This document shows positions 17,705 through 27,132 of a stretch of DNA of 64,000 nucleotides, in pieces; position 1 is the stretch's first letter; each line of letters opens with the position of its first letter. The notes beneath the pieces were generated by a model that did not search any database, was not told the DNA's origin, and was given only the letters and a program-made list of their open reading frames with translations. The translations under genes were made by a program, and so were the position numbers. Where the stretch lies: the NCBI RefSeq assembly GCF_002140975.2, contig NZ_CP147247.1:2268501-2332500 (forward strand), in the 5' to 3' direction. The stretch is from Enterococcus sp. 9E7_DIV0242 (GTDB lineage: Bacteria > Bacillota > Bacilli > Lactobacillales > Enterococcaceae).

Positions 17705-19642
17705 ATGAAAAAAAGAATGATCGATCTTTTGCAGCTCTTAGCAATTAGAACTGACTATATAAATGGAAATGAATTAGCAAATAAGTTGGCTATCTCTTCA
17801 CGAACGTTACGTACAGATCTACGGCAGCATGAAGAGGAGTTGAAGAAGAACGGTTGTCGCATTTTATCCCGACCCGTTTTAGGCTACAAGCTTCATATTG
17901 ATGATCAAGCGTTATTCTCAACCTTCCTAGAACGTACATCTGATACGACAGAGGATATTCCACAAAATAATCAGCAACGCATAGAGTATGTGCTTAAAGT
18001 CCTCTTGCTTTCCGAGAAAAAGTACACGGTGGATCTCTTCTGTGAAGAACTGTTCATCAGTCGTTCTTCCTTCACGCTTTTGATTAAAGAGGTCAAACAA
18101 CAGCTTGAAAAATATGCATTACAGCTCGTGTTTGATCATCACTACTATCTGAAGGGCTCTGAGAAGGACATTCGATTGTGTATGGCGGAATATTTCTTTC
18201 ATCAGCAGAACTATTCATCTGCACAAAATCATTTGGATGCCATTTTTTCTAAAGAAATTTTTCTGCGTATCTCCACAATCGTCGATCAAGAATTAGAGAA
18301 ACAACCTATTGCAATGACCGATACGGCCAGAAAAAACCTAGTCATCCATTTGGTTATCGCGGTCCTGAGAATTAAAGCAGATGATTTGATCCATGTGGAA
18401 CAAGGACAGTACCACCATCTTGAACGCAATCAGGAATTTGTCATTGCCGGAGCTATCGCTGCCAGAATCGAGCAGGAATTCCACTTGATTTTTCCTTATA
18501 CAGAAATTTATTACGTGACGATCCACCTGCTCGGTAAACGGACAATTCAAGCATTGGATCGAAACTCTGCAGACTGGGAAACTGCTGAGCGGCTTTTTGA
18601 AACAATAGCAGCTGCACTGGAAAGCTCCTATGGCATTTCTCTTGCAACAGATTTACAGTTCTACAGCAATTTCACGATTCATCTCTGCGCTTTGATCACC
18701 CGAGCGACTTATGGACTTGTTGGCCGTAACACGTTATTGACTGAAATCAAAAAAAATTATCCCTTTGCTTTTGAGCTAGCGGTTTTTTCAAGTAATTTGA
18801 TTGAATCACAATTAGGCACACAAATCTCTGAGGATGAAACAGGCTTTTTAGCATTACATCTAGCATTGGCCCTTGAAACAAAAAAAACGGAACGAAAATT
18901 CCATATTTTGATCGTCTGCGCGAGCGGTCGCGGTACTTCCCAGCTATTGGCATTCAAAATCCAGCAGCGCTTCGCCAATCAAATTGCTCGCCTCGAAATC
19001 ATCGAGGCCAGTGAATTGGAGAAACGAACATTGACAGACATTGATTATATTTTTTCCACCATCGAATTAAACACTGAATTCCCTATACCTGTGATCCAAA
19101 TATCCAATTTTTTAGAAGCACAGGATATTCAAGCAATTTCTGGCCGATTAAAACAGGCTGAGGTTCCTAATAAATTTTCAGATTATTTTTCTGAAGAACT
19201 ATTTTTTGAAAATATCGACTTATCTACGAAAGAAGAGGTTCTACGATTCCTTGTTGCCCACATCGCTGATAGCGACACTCAAGAGCACTATTTTCATTCT
19301 ATCTTACAACGTGAACAGCTAGGAGCAACCGAATACGGGAATCAGATTGCTTTGCCTCACCCTTTAGAACCTGTTGGAGATACAAGCATAGTAGCCGCTC
19401 TTTCACTAAAAAAGCCTATTTTATGGCAGAAAAAGATGGTTCGTTATGTCTTTCTTTTCTCTTTCTCAAAACAATCCGAAAAAGACGTGTTGATCGTTAC
19501 CGATTTTCTAACGGAATTACTATTTGATATAAACAGTCTCCAACAATTAAAAAAGAATTTTTCCTTTCCTACTTTTCAAACTCTTTGGAATGACCATATC
19601 GGATATAAAGAACCTTTGACAGAAGAATCGATTTTCAAATAA
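17705..19642 (+). CDS. PRD-containing PTS regulator (LicR/MtlR type)
   Basis: 645 residues. An HTH domain (about 1-60, NELANKLAISSRTLRTDLRQ) and a second Mga-like HTH (about 85-165) are followed by two PRDs (about 175-290 and 295-395; candidate phosphorylated His in VIHLVIAVLR, VTIHLLGKR, TIHLCALI and LALHLALAL). Next come an EIIB-like domain (about 400-490; Cys in IVCASGRGTS) and an EIIA-like domain (about 500-640; His in IALPHPLEP). HPr and EII components phosphorylate such activators according to sugar supply. It is divergent from the PTS-phosphatase operon and shares a 127-bp control region with it, so that operon is the likely target. Confidence 0.9.
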   Translation: MKKRMIDLLQLLAIRTDYINGNELANKLAISSRTLRTDLRQHEEELKKNGCRILSRPVLGYKLHIDDQALFSTFLERTSDTTEDIPQNNQQRIEYVLKVLLLSEKKYTVDLFCEELFISRSSFTLLIKEVKQQLEKYALQLVFDHHYYLKGSEKDIRLCMAEYFFHQQNYSSAQNHLDAIFSKEIFLRISTIVDQELEKQPIAMTDTARKNLVIHLVIAVLRIKADDLIHVEQGQYHHLERNQEFVIAGAIAARIEQEFHLIFPYTEIYYVTIHLLGKRTIQALDRNSADWETAERLFETIAAALESSYGISLATDLQFYSNFTIHLCALITRATYGLVGRNTLLTEIKKNYPFAFELAVFSSNLIESQLGTQISEDETGFLALHLALALETKKTERKFHILIVCASGRGTSQLLAFKIQQRFANQIARLEIIEASELEKRTLTDIDYIFSTIELNTEFPIPVIQISNFLEAQDIQAISGRLKQAEVPNKFSDYFSEELFFENIDLSTKEEVLRFLVAHIADSDTQEHYFHSILQREQLGATEYGNQIALPHPLEPVGDTSIVAALSLKKPILWQKKMVRYVFLFSFSKQSEKDVLIVTDFLTELLFDINSLQQLKKNFSFPTFQTLWNDHIGYKEPLTEESIFK

Positions 19643-19662
19643 TGTTGTTCCAACTACCACTA

Positions 19663-19705
19663 AAAAAACCAGAAATCAGATTTCTTGTCTGACTTCTGGT
19701 TTTTT
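19663..19705. terminator. Bidirectional terminator between the PTS regulator and queG
   Basis: 18-bp arms (19663-19680 and 19688-19705) with A6 and T6 at the two ends serve the rightward regulator gene and the leftward queG gene. The single mismatch is a G-U wobble in the minus transcript. Confidence 0.88.
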
Positions 19706-19715
19706 CATTGCTTCT

Positions 19716-20873
19716 TTACTTAAGAGCACTTTTTGTCAATACTGCTATCGCCACTTCAAGCTCCAACAAGACGTCTTCTTCCTTCTCCTTTTGTTGGAGT
19801 ATTTTAAGAATCCCCAGCCATTTTTCCGGCTCACGATTCCCCAGCTTGCTGATTGCCCAGACTGCAGTCCCTCGAATCACAGGCCGCACATCTTCTGTAC
19901 AAGCGAGAATATCGGGTAACGCTTCTCTACCACCAAGATTTGCTAAAGCAATCAAGGCATTACGCTGTAGTGGTTTTTTCCCACGCCAAGATCCAGCGAG
20001 ATGACCAAACTGCTTTTTAAATGCCTTATTCGATAGACTAAGCATGGGCTGCAATCGTGGGTAAACCTCTTCGATATCCGGTTCCATTTCTTCGTGAAAA
20101 TGAAAATCCTTTCCTCTATTGTAAGGACAGACTAGTTGGCAAATATCACAGCCATAAATCACACTACCCATTTTCTTTCGATACTCTGTTGGCATCATGC
20201 CTTTTGTCTGCGTCTGGTAAGAAAGACATCGTTTCGCGTTCATACGTCCGTCACCCAAAAGTGCATCCGTTGGACAAGCCGTAATGCAACGTGTACACTC
20301 ACCACAGCCAAAAGGAACGGGCTCATCTTGTGCAAACGAGATATTGGTCACGATTTCGCCTAAATAAACAAAAGAGCCAAACTCTTCTGTTATCAATAGC
20401 CCATTTCTACCAATAAAGCCTAGTCCTGCACGCTGTGCCGCTGCAACATCGATCAGCTCTCCAGTATCCACCTGCGGTTTGAACTGCCAGCTCTCCGCTT
20501 CTTCTAACGATTCTGCCTGCGCTCGAATGAACGCAATGAGTCGTTCTAAACGTTCGCGAAGAATATCATGGTAGTCGATCCCCCATGACGCACGGGCAAA
20601 TTGCCCTCTTTTTTCATCTCGTGGTATTTTTTCTCTTGCCTTTGTTGGATAGGCCAATGCAATCGCAATAATCGTCTGAGGATTATCAAATGTTCGCTCC
20701 GGATAGAGCCGCTCTTCGATCACCGGATGCTCAAAGCCTGAGGTATAGCCCCGATTTTTCTGTTCTTCCAGTGATTCCTGCAACTGATCAAAGGGCTCCG
20801 CTGAAGCAAAACCAATTTTATCAATACCCAGACGTTTGCTTTCTGCAATGATTTTTTCTTTTAATGTCACCAT
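19716..20873 (-). CDS. queG: Epoxyqueuosine reductase
   Basis: 385 residues, full length for QueG. It is a cobalamin-dependent iron-sulphur enzyme that catalyses the last step of queuosine formation in tRNA. Two ferredoxin-type 4Fe-4S clusters are visible: [16 protein letters not shown] (about 190-205) and [11 protein letters not shown] (about 241-251). [19 protein letters not shown] (about 134) matches the conserved active-site region, and a HEAT-like helical C-terminus starts near 300. Monocistronic, ending in a shared terminator. Confidence 0.93.
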   Translation of the reverse strand: MVTLKEKIIAESKRLGIDKIGFASAEPFDQLQESLEEQKNRGYTSGFEHPVIEERLYPERTFDNPQTIIAIALAYPTKAREKIPRDEKRGQFARASWGIDYHDILRERLERLIAFIRAQAESLEEAESWQFKPQVDTGELIDVAAAQRAGLGFIGRNGLLITEEFGSFVYLGEIVTNISFAQDEPVPFGCGECTRCITACPTDALLGDGRMNAKRCLSYQTQTKGMMPTEYRKKMGSVIYGCDICQLVCPYNRGKDFHFHEEMEPDIEEVYPRLQPMLSLSNKAFKKQFGHLAGSWRGKKPLQRNALIALANLGGREALPDILACTEDVRPVIRGTAVWAISKLGNREPEKWLGILKILQQKEKEEDVLLELEVAIAVLTKSALK

Positions 20874-20929
20874 TGTCAGCAGCTCCCTTCATTCTCTTTC
20901 TACTATCTAGTGCATCATATCATGAAAAC

Positions 20930-20959
20930 AAGAAAAGCCCCTAGCTCAGGACTCTTCTT
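20930..20959 (-). terminator. Terminator of the YczE-type gene
   Basis: The minus-strand RNA forms an 11-bp stem from AAGAAGAGTCC (20959-20949) and GGGGCTTTTCTT (20941-20930), with two G-U pairs, followed by GTTTTC. It lies between the gene's stop and queG. Confidence 0.65.
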
Positions 20960-20978
20960 TTGACTCTATCCAATTTTA

Positions 20979-21590
20979 TTATTTTGATGGTTCTCTTTTA
21001 TTCAATTTCATACTGCGCTTCAGCATCCATTCCACGACTGGTCCCGTCAATAATAGACAGACGAATGTAGCGATATGGAAGTCTTTACTTCCTAACAATA
21101 ACCCCAAAATCACAAACGATGCATCAATACCTATACGAACCGTTCGTAGGCTGAATTTCGTTCTTGCTTCTAACATAAAGGACAAACACTCGATCGCTGC
21201 TGAACCCATTTGTGCAGATACGTAAAATCCGATGCCAATGCCATACAAAACGGCCCCAAGTAGTCCCCAAAACAAGGGTGCTCCCATCGTCCAATCGCCT
21301 AAAATATAGAAAAAGAAATTCAAGATCAGCCCGAGACCAAAACCGTTGATGATCGTCCCGACACCCATCAATTCTCTTTGAATAAAAAAAGCTAAAATAA
21401 TCACTAAAAGATTGAAGAGCATACTAAGATACCCAAATTCTATAGATACATGTTGTTGGATTCCTGTTAGGAAGACACTCAAGGTATCCGTCCCAAAACC
21501 GCTTTTTAGCAGCAAAAAAATAGCAAACGCTGTCAATGTTGTCCCAAAGAATACAGAAAAAATACGATATACTGGATTTAATTTTGTCAT
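20979..21590 (-). CDS. YczE/YitT-type integral membrane protein
   Basis: 203 residues with five or six membrane segments and no soluble domain. RIFSVFFGTTLTAFAIFLLLKSGFGTD at the N-terminus and the conserved GIGFYVSAQMGSAAIEC (about 118) place it in the YczE family of unknown function. In other Firmicutes such genes often neighbour regulators. Here it is alone, with a strict palindrome over the predicted promoter. Confidence 0.8.
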   Translation of the reverse strand: MTKLNPVYRIFSVFFGTTLTAFAIFLLLKSGFGTDTLSVFLTGIQQHVSIEFGYLSMLFNLLVIILAFFIQRELMGVGTIINGFGLGLILNFFFYILGDWTMGAPLFWGLLGAVLYGIGIGFYVSAQMGSAAIECLSFMLEARTKFSLRTVRIGIDASFVILGLLLGSKDFHIATFVCLLLTGPVVEWMLKRSMKLNKREPSK

Positions 21591-21616
21591 TTCTACTCAC
21601 ATTTTCCTTTAATTAT

Positions 21617-21640
21617 TTGTAGTTCCCAAAATAACTACAA
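21617..21640 (-). promoter_or_regulatory. Palindromic operator overlapping the YczE-gene promoter
   Basis: TTGTAGTT-N8-AACTACAA is perfect over both 8-bp arms. On the minus strand TTGTAG can be a -35 box with AATAAT 17 bases below, so a bound repressor would cover the promoter. The regulator is not in the immediate neighbourhood. Confidence 0.55.
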
Positions 21641-21879
21641 CTTTTCACTTACTACTCCAAGCAATTGAACTGCTCAGTCTCATATCCCTTATCATACAGT
21701 AAAAACGCAGAATAATCATGAAGAAACTCACATTTTTGTTCATGAAACACGAACATTCTTTCAAAAATAAATGAGCAGCTTATCTTTGAATTCCCTCATA
21801 TCAATGAGCAGGTTCTATAAAAACACTCAGTGTATACTAATAAATAAATCTTCCAAGCATTATCCCTCTGAATAAACGA

Positions 21880-21908
21880 TTGACATTTTGAGCTATATAA
21901 CGTAGACT
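21880..21908 (+). promoter_or_regulatory. Promoter of the lysine-riboswitch transcript
   Basis: TTGACA (21880-21885), a 17-base spacer, and TAGACT (21903-21908). Transcription would start near 21915, just ahead of the riboswitch. Confidence 0.7.
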
Positions 21909-21939
21909 AATTACTACTTGAAAAACAACTGAATAGTAC

Positions 21940-22170
21940 CTCAATATGAGGTAGAGGTCGCGATTTTTATTAATCTTGTGGAGTGAAAGGACACGTCGAA
22001 GCAAGCCTAGGAACAATCGCCGAAATGTATAGCAGCCTTTCTGTTGTATGTTGGGACATCACGCGAACAGCTGATGGACTGTCTTGGCAGTAATGCTAAG
22101 TTGCGCTATGTTTTCGTTGAGGGATCCTTTGATTTCAACAACCTGCTGGCGCATGGTTGTTTTTTTGCTT
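21940..22170 (+). ncRNA. Lysine riboswitch (L box)
   Basis: The conserved lysine-aptamer elements occur in order: GAGGTAGAGGTCGCG (21949-21963), GAAAGGACACGTCGAAGC (21974-21991), GCCGAAATG (22019-22027), ATGTTGGG (22048-22055) and GGACTGTC (22077-22084). They are followed by a rho-independent terminator before the coding start. Lysine binding is expected to favour the terminator and shut off the transporter. The identification is from memory of the B. subtilis lysC aptamer; the class should be confirmed with the Rfam lysine model. Confidence 0.82.
22137..22167 (+). terminator. Riboswitch expression-platform terminator
   Basis: AACAACC (22137-22143) pairs with GGTTGTT (22155-22161), extended by TGC/GCA inside, followed by a T run to 22166. 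It lies 27 bases before the transporter start. Confidence 0.8.
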
Positions 22171-22193
22171 TTATCAGAGAAAGGGAGAGTTAT

Positions 22194-23810
22194 ATGAAAA
22201 GACGTTTTTTATCTTTCAGCTTGTTCATTACGTTGCTTGCAGGACTATTCTGCGCACCGCTGATCAGTCAGGCTGAAGGCAATACCAATGGAGAATTTCG
22301 TGTGGGGATGGAAGCTGGTTATGCCCCATTTAACTGGACACAGACGACCGACGCCAATGATGCAGTTCCGATTCCAGGCGATCATTCTTATGCTGGTGGA
22401 TACGATGTCCAAATAGCGAAAAAAGTTGCTGAAGGGTTGAATAAGAACCTAGTCATCGTTAAAACCAAGTGGGATGGACTTGCTCCGGCACTCCAATCTG
22501 GAAAAATAGATGCAGTTATTGCTGGAATGTCTCCAACTCCTGAACGAAAAAAGGAGATTGATTTCTCTGACGCTTATTATGAATCAAACTTAGTCATTGT
22601 GACACGCAAAGACAGCCAATATGCGAATGCGACAAGCATTGATGATTTCAAAGGAGCAAAAATTACCGGTCAATTGAATACCTTTCATTACAGTGTGATC
22701 GATCAGATCCCAGATGTACAAAAGCAACAAGCACAAGCTGATTTCGGTGCCATGCGGACTGCTTTAGCCTCTGGCGTGATCGATGGCTATGTCAGCGAGC
22801 GACCGGAAGGTGTGACTGCTGAAACAGTTAACCCAGATATTAAGATGGTGGAATTTAGTGAAGAGAATGGCTTTCAAACCGATCCGGCGGACACAACTAT
22901 TGCTGTTGGCGTTCGAAAAGGTGACCCAAACCTCGAAAAAATCAATACCATTCTAGCCGGTATTTCTCCGGAAGAGCGGACCAAAATCATGGATAAAGCC
23001 ATCCTTGATCAACCAGCTGCTGAAAATACTGCGGATGGCGATGAAGCAGAAGTAAAAACAGGGGTTCTCAATGATTTCAAAAATATCTTGGATCAATATG
23101 GGATTTTGTTCCTTCGCGGTACAGGAACAACCCTTCTTCTAGCATTAGTTGGTACAATTATCGGTACATTGATCGGGCTGTTGATTGGTGTGATTCGTAC
23201 AATTCCTGAATCAGAAAACAAAGGGAAACGTGCTTTCCAGAAAGTCGCAAACTGGCTGTTATCTGCCTATATCGAGATTTTCCGCAGCACCCCAATGATG
23301 GTGCAAGCGATGGTCATTTACTACGGGATCGCACTGGCATTCAGCATTGATCTGAATCGAATGGCTGCTGCGTTCTTCATTGTATCAATCAACACAGGTG
23401 CCTACATGTCTGAAATCGTTCGTGGAGGAATCTTCTCTGTTGATAAGGGGCAATTTGAGGCTGCCCAAGCAATCGGGATGACACATAGTCAGACAATGAC
23501 AAAAGTCGTATTGCCACAGGTTATCAGAAATATCATGCCTGCAACTGGGAATGAGTTTGTTATCAACATCAAGGATACCTCTGTTCTGAGTGTTATTTCT
23601 GTTTCAGATTTATTCTTCCAAGGGAACTCAGCTGCTGGGGCAAACTATCAGTTCTTCCAGACCTTCTCAATCATCTGCGTGATTTACTTTGTGTTGACCT
23701 TTACGATCACACGTATTCTACGTTGGGTTGAAAAACGAATGGACGGCCCTTCTGCCTACATTCCAGTTGAAGAAACCACGCAGGCTGTTGCGACAGGCGA
23801 AGACAAATAA
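22194..23810 (+). CDS. Amino-acid ABC transporter, binding protein fused to permease
   Basis: 538 residues from the ATG at 22194 (AAAGGGAGAG ribosome-binding site). The frame is open to 22044, but that part is riboswitch. Signal peptide (about 1-27, ending ISQAEG), a family-3 solute-binding domain (about 32-275; [32 protein letters not shown]), and a His/Glu-type permease domain (about 300-520; [32 protein letters not shown]). The lysine riboswitch makes lysine, or lysine with other basic or polar amino acids, the likely substrate. The ATPase gene follows after 11 bases. Confidence 0.9.
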   Translation: MKRRFLSFSLFITLLAGLFCAPLISQAEGNTNGEFRVGMEAGYAPFNWTQTTDANDAVPIPGDHSYAGGYDVQIAKKVAEGLNKNLVIVKTKWDGLAPALQSGKIDAVIAGMSPTPERKKEIDFSDAYYESNLVIVTRKDSQYANATSIDDFKGAKITGQLNTFHYSVIDQIPDVQKQQAQADFGAMRTALASGVIDGYVSERPEGVTAETVNPDIKMVEFSEENGFQTDPADTTIAVGVRKGDPNLEKINTILAGISPEERTKIMDKAILDQPAAENTADGDEAEVKTGVLNDFKNILDQYGILFLRGTGTTLLLALVGTIIGTLIGLLIGVIRTIPESENKGKRAFQKVANWLLSAYIEIFRSTPMMVQAMVIYYGIALAFSIDLNRMAAAFFIVSINTGAYMSEIVRGGIFSVDKGQFEAAQAIGMTHSQTMTKVVLPQVIRNIMPATGNEFVINIKDTSVLSVISVSDLFFQGNSAAGANYQFFQTFSIICVIYFVLTFTITRILRWVEKRMDGPSAYIPVEETTQAVATGEDK

Positions 23811-23821
23811 GGAGGCCGCTC

Positions 23822-24562
23822 ATGAATTCGATTATTGAAGTAGAACACTTAAAAAAGAACTTCGGTGAAAATGAAGTGCTAAAAGATATCAACTTAACAG
23901 TCCATAAAGGAGAAGTCGTGACGATCATCGGATCTTCCGGTTCGGGAAAATCGACCATGCTTCGTTGCATCAACCTTTTGGAAAAACCAACTGCCGGGAA
24001 AATCATCTATCAGGATCAAAACGTTTTAGAGCCTGGCTATGATTTACCGAAATACCGGACACACCTTGGCATGGTGTTCCAACAATTCAATTTGTTCAAC
24101 AACTTAAATGTTTTAGATAACTGTACAACAGGGCAGATAACCGTCCTGAAGCGCTCCAAAAGCGAAGCAGAAAAAACAGCGTTGGAAAATCTGGAAAAAG
24201 TCGGTATGGCTCGTTTCGTACAGGCAAAACCGGCCCAGCTTTCCGGCGGACAAAAACAACGTGTGGCAATCGCCCGCGCGCTGTCTATGAACCCTGATGT
24301 TCTTTTATTTGATGAACCGACCTCTGCACTTGACCCTGAAATGGTAGGAGAAGTGTTAAAGACAATGAAGAGTCTGGCCCATACCGGGCTGACGATGATG
24401 ATCGTGACACACGAAATGGAATTTGCCCGTGAAGTCTCTGATCGTGTCATTTTCATGGATAAAGGTGTCATTGCAGAGGAAGGAACTGCTGAAGATATTT
24501 TCGTTCATCCAAAAGAAGAACGGACAAAAGAATTTCTTAAGCGGATTCTATCAAAAGAATAG
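23822..24562 (+). CDS. Amino-acid ABC transporter ATPase
   Basis: 246 residues. Walker [10 protein letters not shown] (about 38-46), Q-loop FQQFN (about 89), signature LSGGQKQR (about 140), Walker [15 protein letters not shown] (about 160) and H-loop VTHEM (about 198) are intact. It belongs to the GlnQ/HisP type. It powers the fused binding protein-permease encoded directly upstream and is under the same lysine riboswitch. Confidence 0.92.
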   Translation: MNSIIEVEHLKKNFGENEVLKDINLTVHKGEVVTIIGSSGSGKSTMLRCINLLEKPTAGKIIYQDQNVLEPGYDLPKYRTHLGMVFQQFNLFNNLNVLDNCTTGQITVLKRSKSEAEKTALENLEKVGMARFVQAKPAQLSGGQKQRVAIARALSMNPDVLLFDEPTSALDPEMVGEVLKTMKSLAHTGLTMMIVTHEMEFAREVSDRVIFMDKGVIAEEGTAEDIFVHPKEERTKEFLKRILSKE

Positions 24563-24566
24563 CTAT

Positions 24567-24614
24567 AAAAAGGAAAAGAAGATGCTCTCGGGTGAGCATC
24601 TTCTTTTCCTTTTT
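24567..24614 (+). terminator. Terminator of the lysine-transporter operon
   Basis: A perfect 21-bp stem (24567-24587 and 24594-24614) with a 6-base loop TCGGGT and T5 at the end. It begins four bases past the stop codon. Confidence 0.93.
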
Positions 24615-24661
24615 ATAATTTTTTACTTGTTGCAAAACTAAGAATTACGCGTTTAAAAAAA

Positions 24662-25234
24662 TTATTTCTCGTATTTTCTGATTTCTGCTACTGTGTGATT
24701 ATCAAAAAATCCCTTCATTTCTTCCAATGATTCAGTAATCAATATTCTTTCCCGATCCTCTTGCGTTAAGAATCCTTCAGTCACCATTTTATCGAAAAAT
24801 GCCGCCAACAGCTCATAATACCCATTGACACTCAAAAGAACACACGGATTTCCATGCTCACCGACACGCGCCCATGAGATGGCTTCTACTATCTCTTCCA
24901 ATGTTCCTGGTCCACCCGGTAAAGCAATATAGGCGTCAGCTAAATTCATCATTTTCTTTTTCCGCTCGTGCATGTCATTCACAATAATCAGCTCCGTCAG
25001 CTTTGGATGAGCGATTTCTCTCTCTACAAGAAAAGTGGGCATCACACCAATAACTTCCCCTTCTGCGGCTAAAACTGTATCAGCAATATGCCCCATCAAA
25101 CCAACATCACCACCACCATACACTAAACCAATTTTCTGAGAAATCAACCACTCTCCCAGTTGTTTCGCCAATTCCTGATATACAGGACTATTCCCCATAC
25201 TCGCACCACAATAAACAGCGATTCGTTTCATCAA
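24662..25234 (-). CDS. LOG-family protein (TIGR00730)
   Basis: 190 residues. VYCGASMGNSP (about 8), GLVYGGGDVGLMG (about 38-50), MHERKKKMM (about 88) and ALPGGPGTLEE (about 104-114) are the LOG signatures. Characterised members cleave cytokinin riboside 5'-monophosphate or related nucleotides to base and ribose 5-phosphate. The physiological substrate in this organism is unknown. Monocistronic. Confidence 0.9.
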   Translation of the reverse strand: MMKRIAVYCGASMGNSPVYQELAKQLGEWLISQKIGLVYGGGDVGLMGHIADTVLAAEGEVIGVMPTFLVEREIAHPKLTELIIVNDMHERKKKMMNLADAYIALPGGPGTLEEIVEAISWARVGEHGNPCVLLSVNGYYELLAAFFDKMVTEGFLTQEDRERILITESLEEMKGFFDNHTVAEIRKYEK

Positions 25235-25264
25235 GCTTCCTCCGTCCAGATCTTCTATAGATAA

Positions 25265-25302
25265 TTAAGACATCTCACTCCTTAATGAATGAAATGTCTT
25301 AA
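25265..25302 (-). terminator. Terminator of the histidine-phosphatase gene
   Basis: 13-bp arms TTAAGACATCTCA and TGAAATGTCTTAA, whose only mismatch is a G-U pair in the minus transcript, followed by TTATCT. The T tract is weak. Confidence 0.6.
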
Positions 25303-25309
25303 TCTTCGA

Positions 25310-25924
25310 TTATTGATAAGAAATATCATTAAATCGTTCAAGCTCCCAACTGTCTGCGTGTTTGTTCAAAACAGTTAAACTCGTATTTTCAAGCGGACTG
25401 TTTTGGCGCCAATCCTTCTTCTCTTTTCCTGTCAGATAGTTGATCAAGACAATCAACAGCACCCCATGAGCAACAACTAATACGTTGCCCTTCGGATGTT
25501 CCTCGGCCAGACGATCGATCACCGGAATTGACCGTGCCACCAGCTCATCATACGTTTCTCCGGAAAATTCAGTTGGGTCATACAAATCAGGTCGCGTACG
25601 CAACAGCTGCGTCTGTTCATTATCCAAATCTACAACGATTCCTTCTTTCTCTCCAAACCCAATTTCTCTCAATCCATCATGATAACTGACAGATAGTCCA
25701 TCCAAATGCAGATTTTCTGCTAAAATAAATGTGGCTGTATCCATCGCTCGTTTTTGAGTGCTAACAGCGACTGCTTCAAAAGCAACTTGCGATAAATGTC
25801 GACCCAGTTGCCCTGCCTGTTCGATTCCTTCCGGTAGCAATGGTGAATCGATGCCGCTTCCTTGAAAACAATTTAATACATTTAATTCTGTTTTTCCGTG
25901 TCGTACAAAATAAAAAGTTACCAT
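25310..25924 (-). CDS. Histidine phosphatase (phosphoglycerate-mutase-like) family protein
   Basis: 204 residues from the ATG at 25924, which follows a GGGGGGAG ribosome-binding site. The frame is open 23 codons further. The catalytic RHG lies in FVRHGKTELN (about 6-15). A second catalytic His is in VVAHGVLLIVL (about 150), and the Glu in REIGFGEKEG (about 85) fits the family. It is more likely a general phosphatase than a glycolytic mutase, because a canonical gpmA lies at 63130. Substrate unknown. Confidence 0.87.
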   Translation of the reverse strand: MVTFYFVRHGKTELNVLNCFQGSGIDSPLLPEGIEQAGQLGRHLSQVAFEAVAVSTQKRAMDTATFILAENLHLDGLSVSYHDGLREIGFGEKEGIVVDLDNEQTQLLRTRPDLYDPTEFSGETYDELVARSIPVIDRLAEEHPKGNVLVVAHGVLLIVLINYLTGKEKKDWRQNSPLENTSLTVLNKHADSWELERFNDISYQ

Positions 25925-26045
25925 TATCCGTTCTCCCCCCGCGCGTTCATTCTCTTCGATTATAGCAGTTATTTTTTTATCTGTCTTATTCATTTCTTCC
26001 AGAAGAACTTATGATATGATAGGAAAAGAAAAAGGAGGCCTAAAA

Positions 26046-26372
26046 ATGGATATACAAGAATACCAAAAATGGATCAGTACCTTTTATAAAAAACGCGGCT
26101 GGTATGCTCTCGATCCCTTTGTTCGTGTCAGCTTTCTTTCCGAAGAAACTGGCGAGGTTGCTCAAGCCGTACGAGCGTTGGAAATCGGTCGGGACAGACC
26201 AGACGAACAGCCAAAATCTCCGGAATTATTGAAGCAGCAATTAACGGAGGAGTTGGGTGATGTGTTGGATAATATTTTTATTCTCGCTGATAAATACGAG
26301 ATTCAATTAGAAGATATTCTAGTGTCTCATAAAAATAAATTAACGGAGCGCTTTAAGGAGGAATCCGTGTGA
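26046..26372 (+). CDS. MazG-like nucleotide pyrophosphohydrolase
   Basis: 108 residues from the ATG at 26046 (AAAGGAGG ribosome-binding site). EETGEVAQAVRAL (about 36-48) and EELGDVLDN (about 73-81) are the metal-binding EExxE and ExxD motifs of the all-alpha NTP pyrophosphatase family. It probably hydrolyses non-canonical NTPs to NMP and pyrophosphate. It is coupled to the GNAT gene by a 4-base GTGA overlap. Confidence 0.87.
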   Translation: MDIQEYQKWISTFYKKRGWYALDPFVRVSFLSEETGEVAQAVRALEIGRDRPDEQPKSPELLKQQLTEELGDVLDNIFILADKYEIQLEDILVSHKNKLTERFKEESV

Positions 26373-26860
26373 CAACTACTATTCAGATAAGAGAGGTTCA
26401 AGAATCGGACTATCCCGCACTAATGGCGATTGAGAATCTGATTTGGACAACAGAGAATTCACCGATCGTCCATCATTATACTGATGTGACAGACTATCGT
26501 GCACGAATGAGCGAAAAACAAGTGTTTGTTGCTGTGTTGAATGAGACGGTCATCGGCTTTGTCGATGTTCATCATCCGACGCCCTTGCCTTCACACCGAC
26601 ACCAGTGGATGCTTGGTATTGGGGTTCATCCTGACTACCAATCCTTCGGTGCCGGCAGACGATTACTTGCCCATTTGAAGAGCGTTGCACCAGATTATGG
26701 CATTCATAAGCTATCCTTAAGAGTCATGGGAACAAATACAGCCGCGATAGCTTTCTACAAGAAAAATGGCTTTGTACAAGAAGGACATCTGAAGGATGAA
26801 TTTTATATGGATGGTACCTATTGCGATGACTATTTTTTTGCTTACATCCTGAATAATTAG
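26369..26860 (+). CDS. GNAT-family N-acetyltransferase
   Basis: 163 residues starting at a GTG at 26369 that overlaps the MazG-like stop (GTGA), with AAGGAGG just upstream. The acetyl-CoA binding motif A is seen as LGIGVHPDYQSFGAGRRLL (about 88-106) and motif B as NTAAIAFYKKNGFVQEG (about 127-143). It resembles RimI/YhhY-type enzymes. Substrate unknown. Confidence 0.88.
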   Translation: MTTTIQIREVQESDYPALMAIENLIWTTENSPIVHHYTDVTDYRARMSEKQVFVAVLNETVIGFVDVHHPTPLPSHRHQWMLGIGVHPDYQSFGAGRRLLAHLKSVAPDYGIHKLSLRVMGTNTAAIAFYKKNGFVQEGHLKDEFYMDGTYCDDYFFAYILNN

Positions 26861-26879
26861 AAACATGATTACCTCTATT

Positions 26880-26939
26880 AAGGGACAGGCAAACAAGAAA
26901 AATTCATGTATATGATTTTCTTGCTTGCCTGTCCCTTTT
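26880..26939 (+). terminator. Terminator after the MazG-GNAT pair
   Basis: 22-base arms (from 26880 and ending about 26937) with one mismatch in the plus transcript and TTTT after the stem. Confidence 0.85.
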
Positions 26940-27132
26940 AACTCTGTTATTTTTATAAAGGTGATGCAACGAGTGCGAATCTCTGATTCACCTCACAATT
27001 TCATCTATATGATCCCTCTTAAATAGTTCATTACGCGAAAAATATCTTCGGCTTGTATTGTGGTCGAAGAAATTGCTGTTCGTTTTTCTTATTTAGCAAG
27101 GGTTCTATAACTTTTTAAAGGAGCGCTTATTA

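Noticed and set aside
22044..22193. Longer N-terminus for the lysine-transporter gene
   Set aside because: It would translate the riboswitch and its terminator. The ATG at 22194 has both a ribosome-binding site and a signal peptide.
25310..25924. A second glycolytic phosphoglycerate mutase
   Set aside because: Only the general histidine-phosphatase motifs match, and the gene at 63130 has the full GpmA signature.
26941..27132. T-box or other leader riboswitch ahead of brnQ
   Set aside because: No T-box motif or known aptamer is recognisable. Only short inverted repeats are present.
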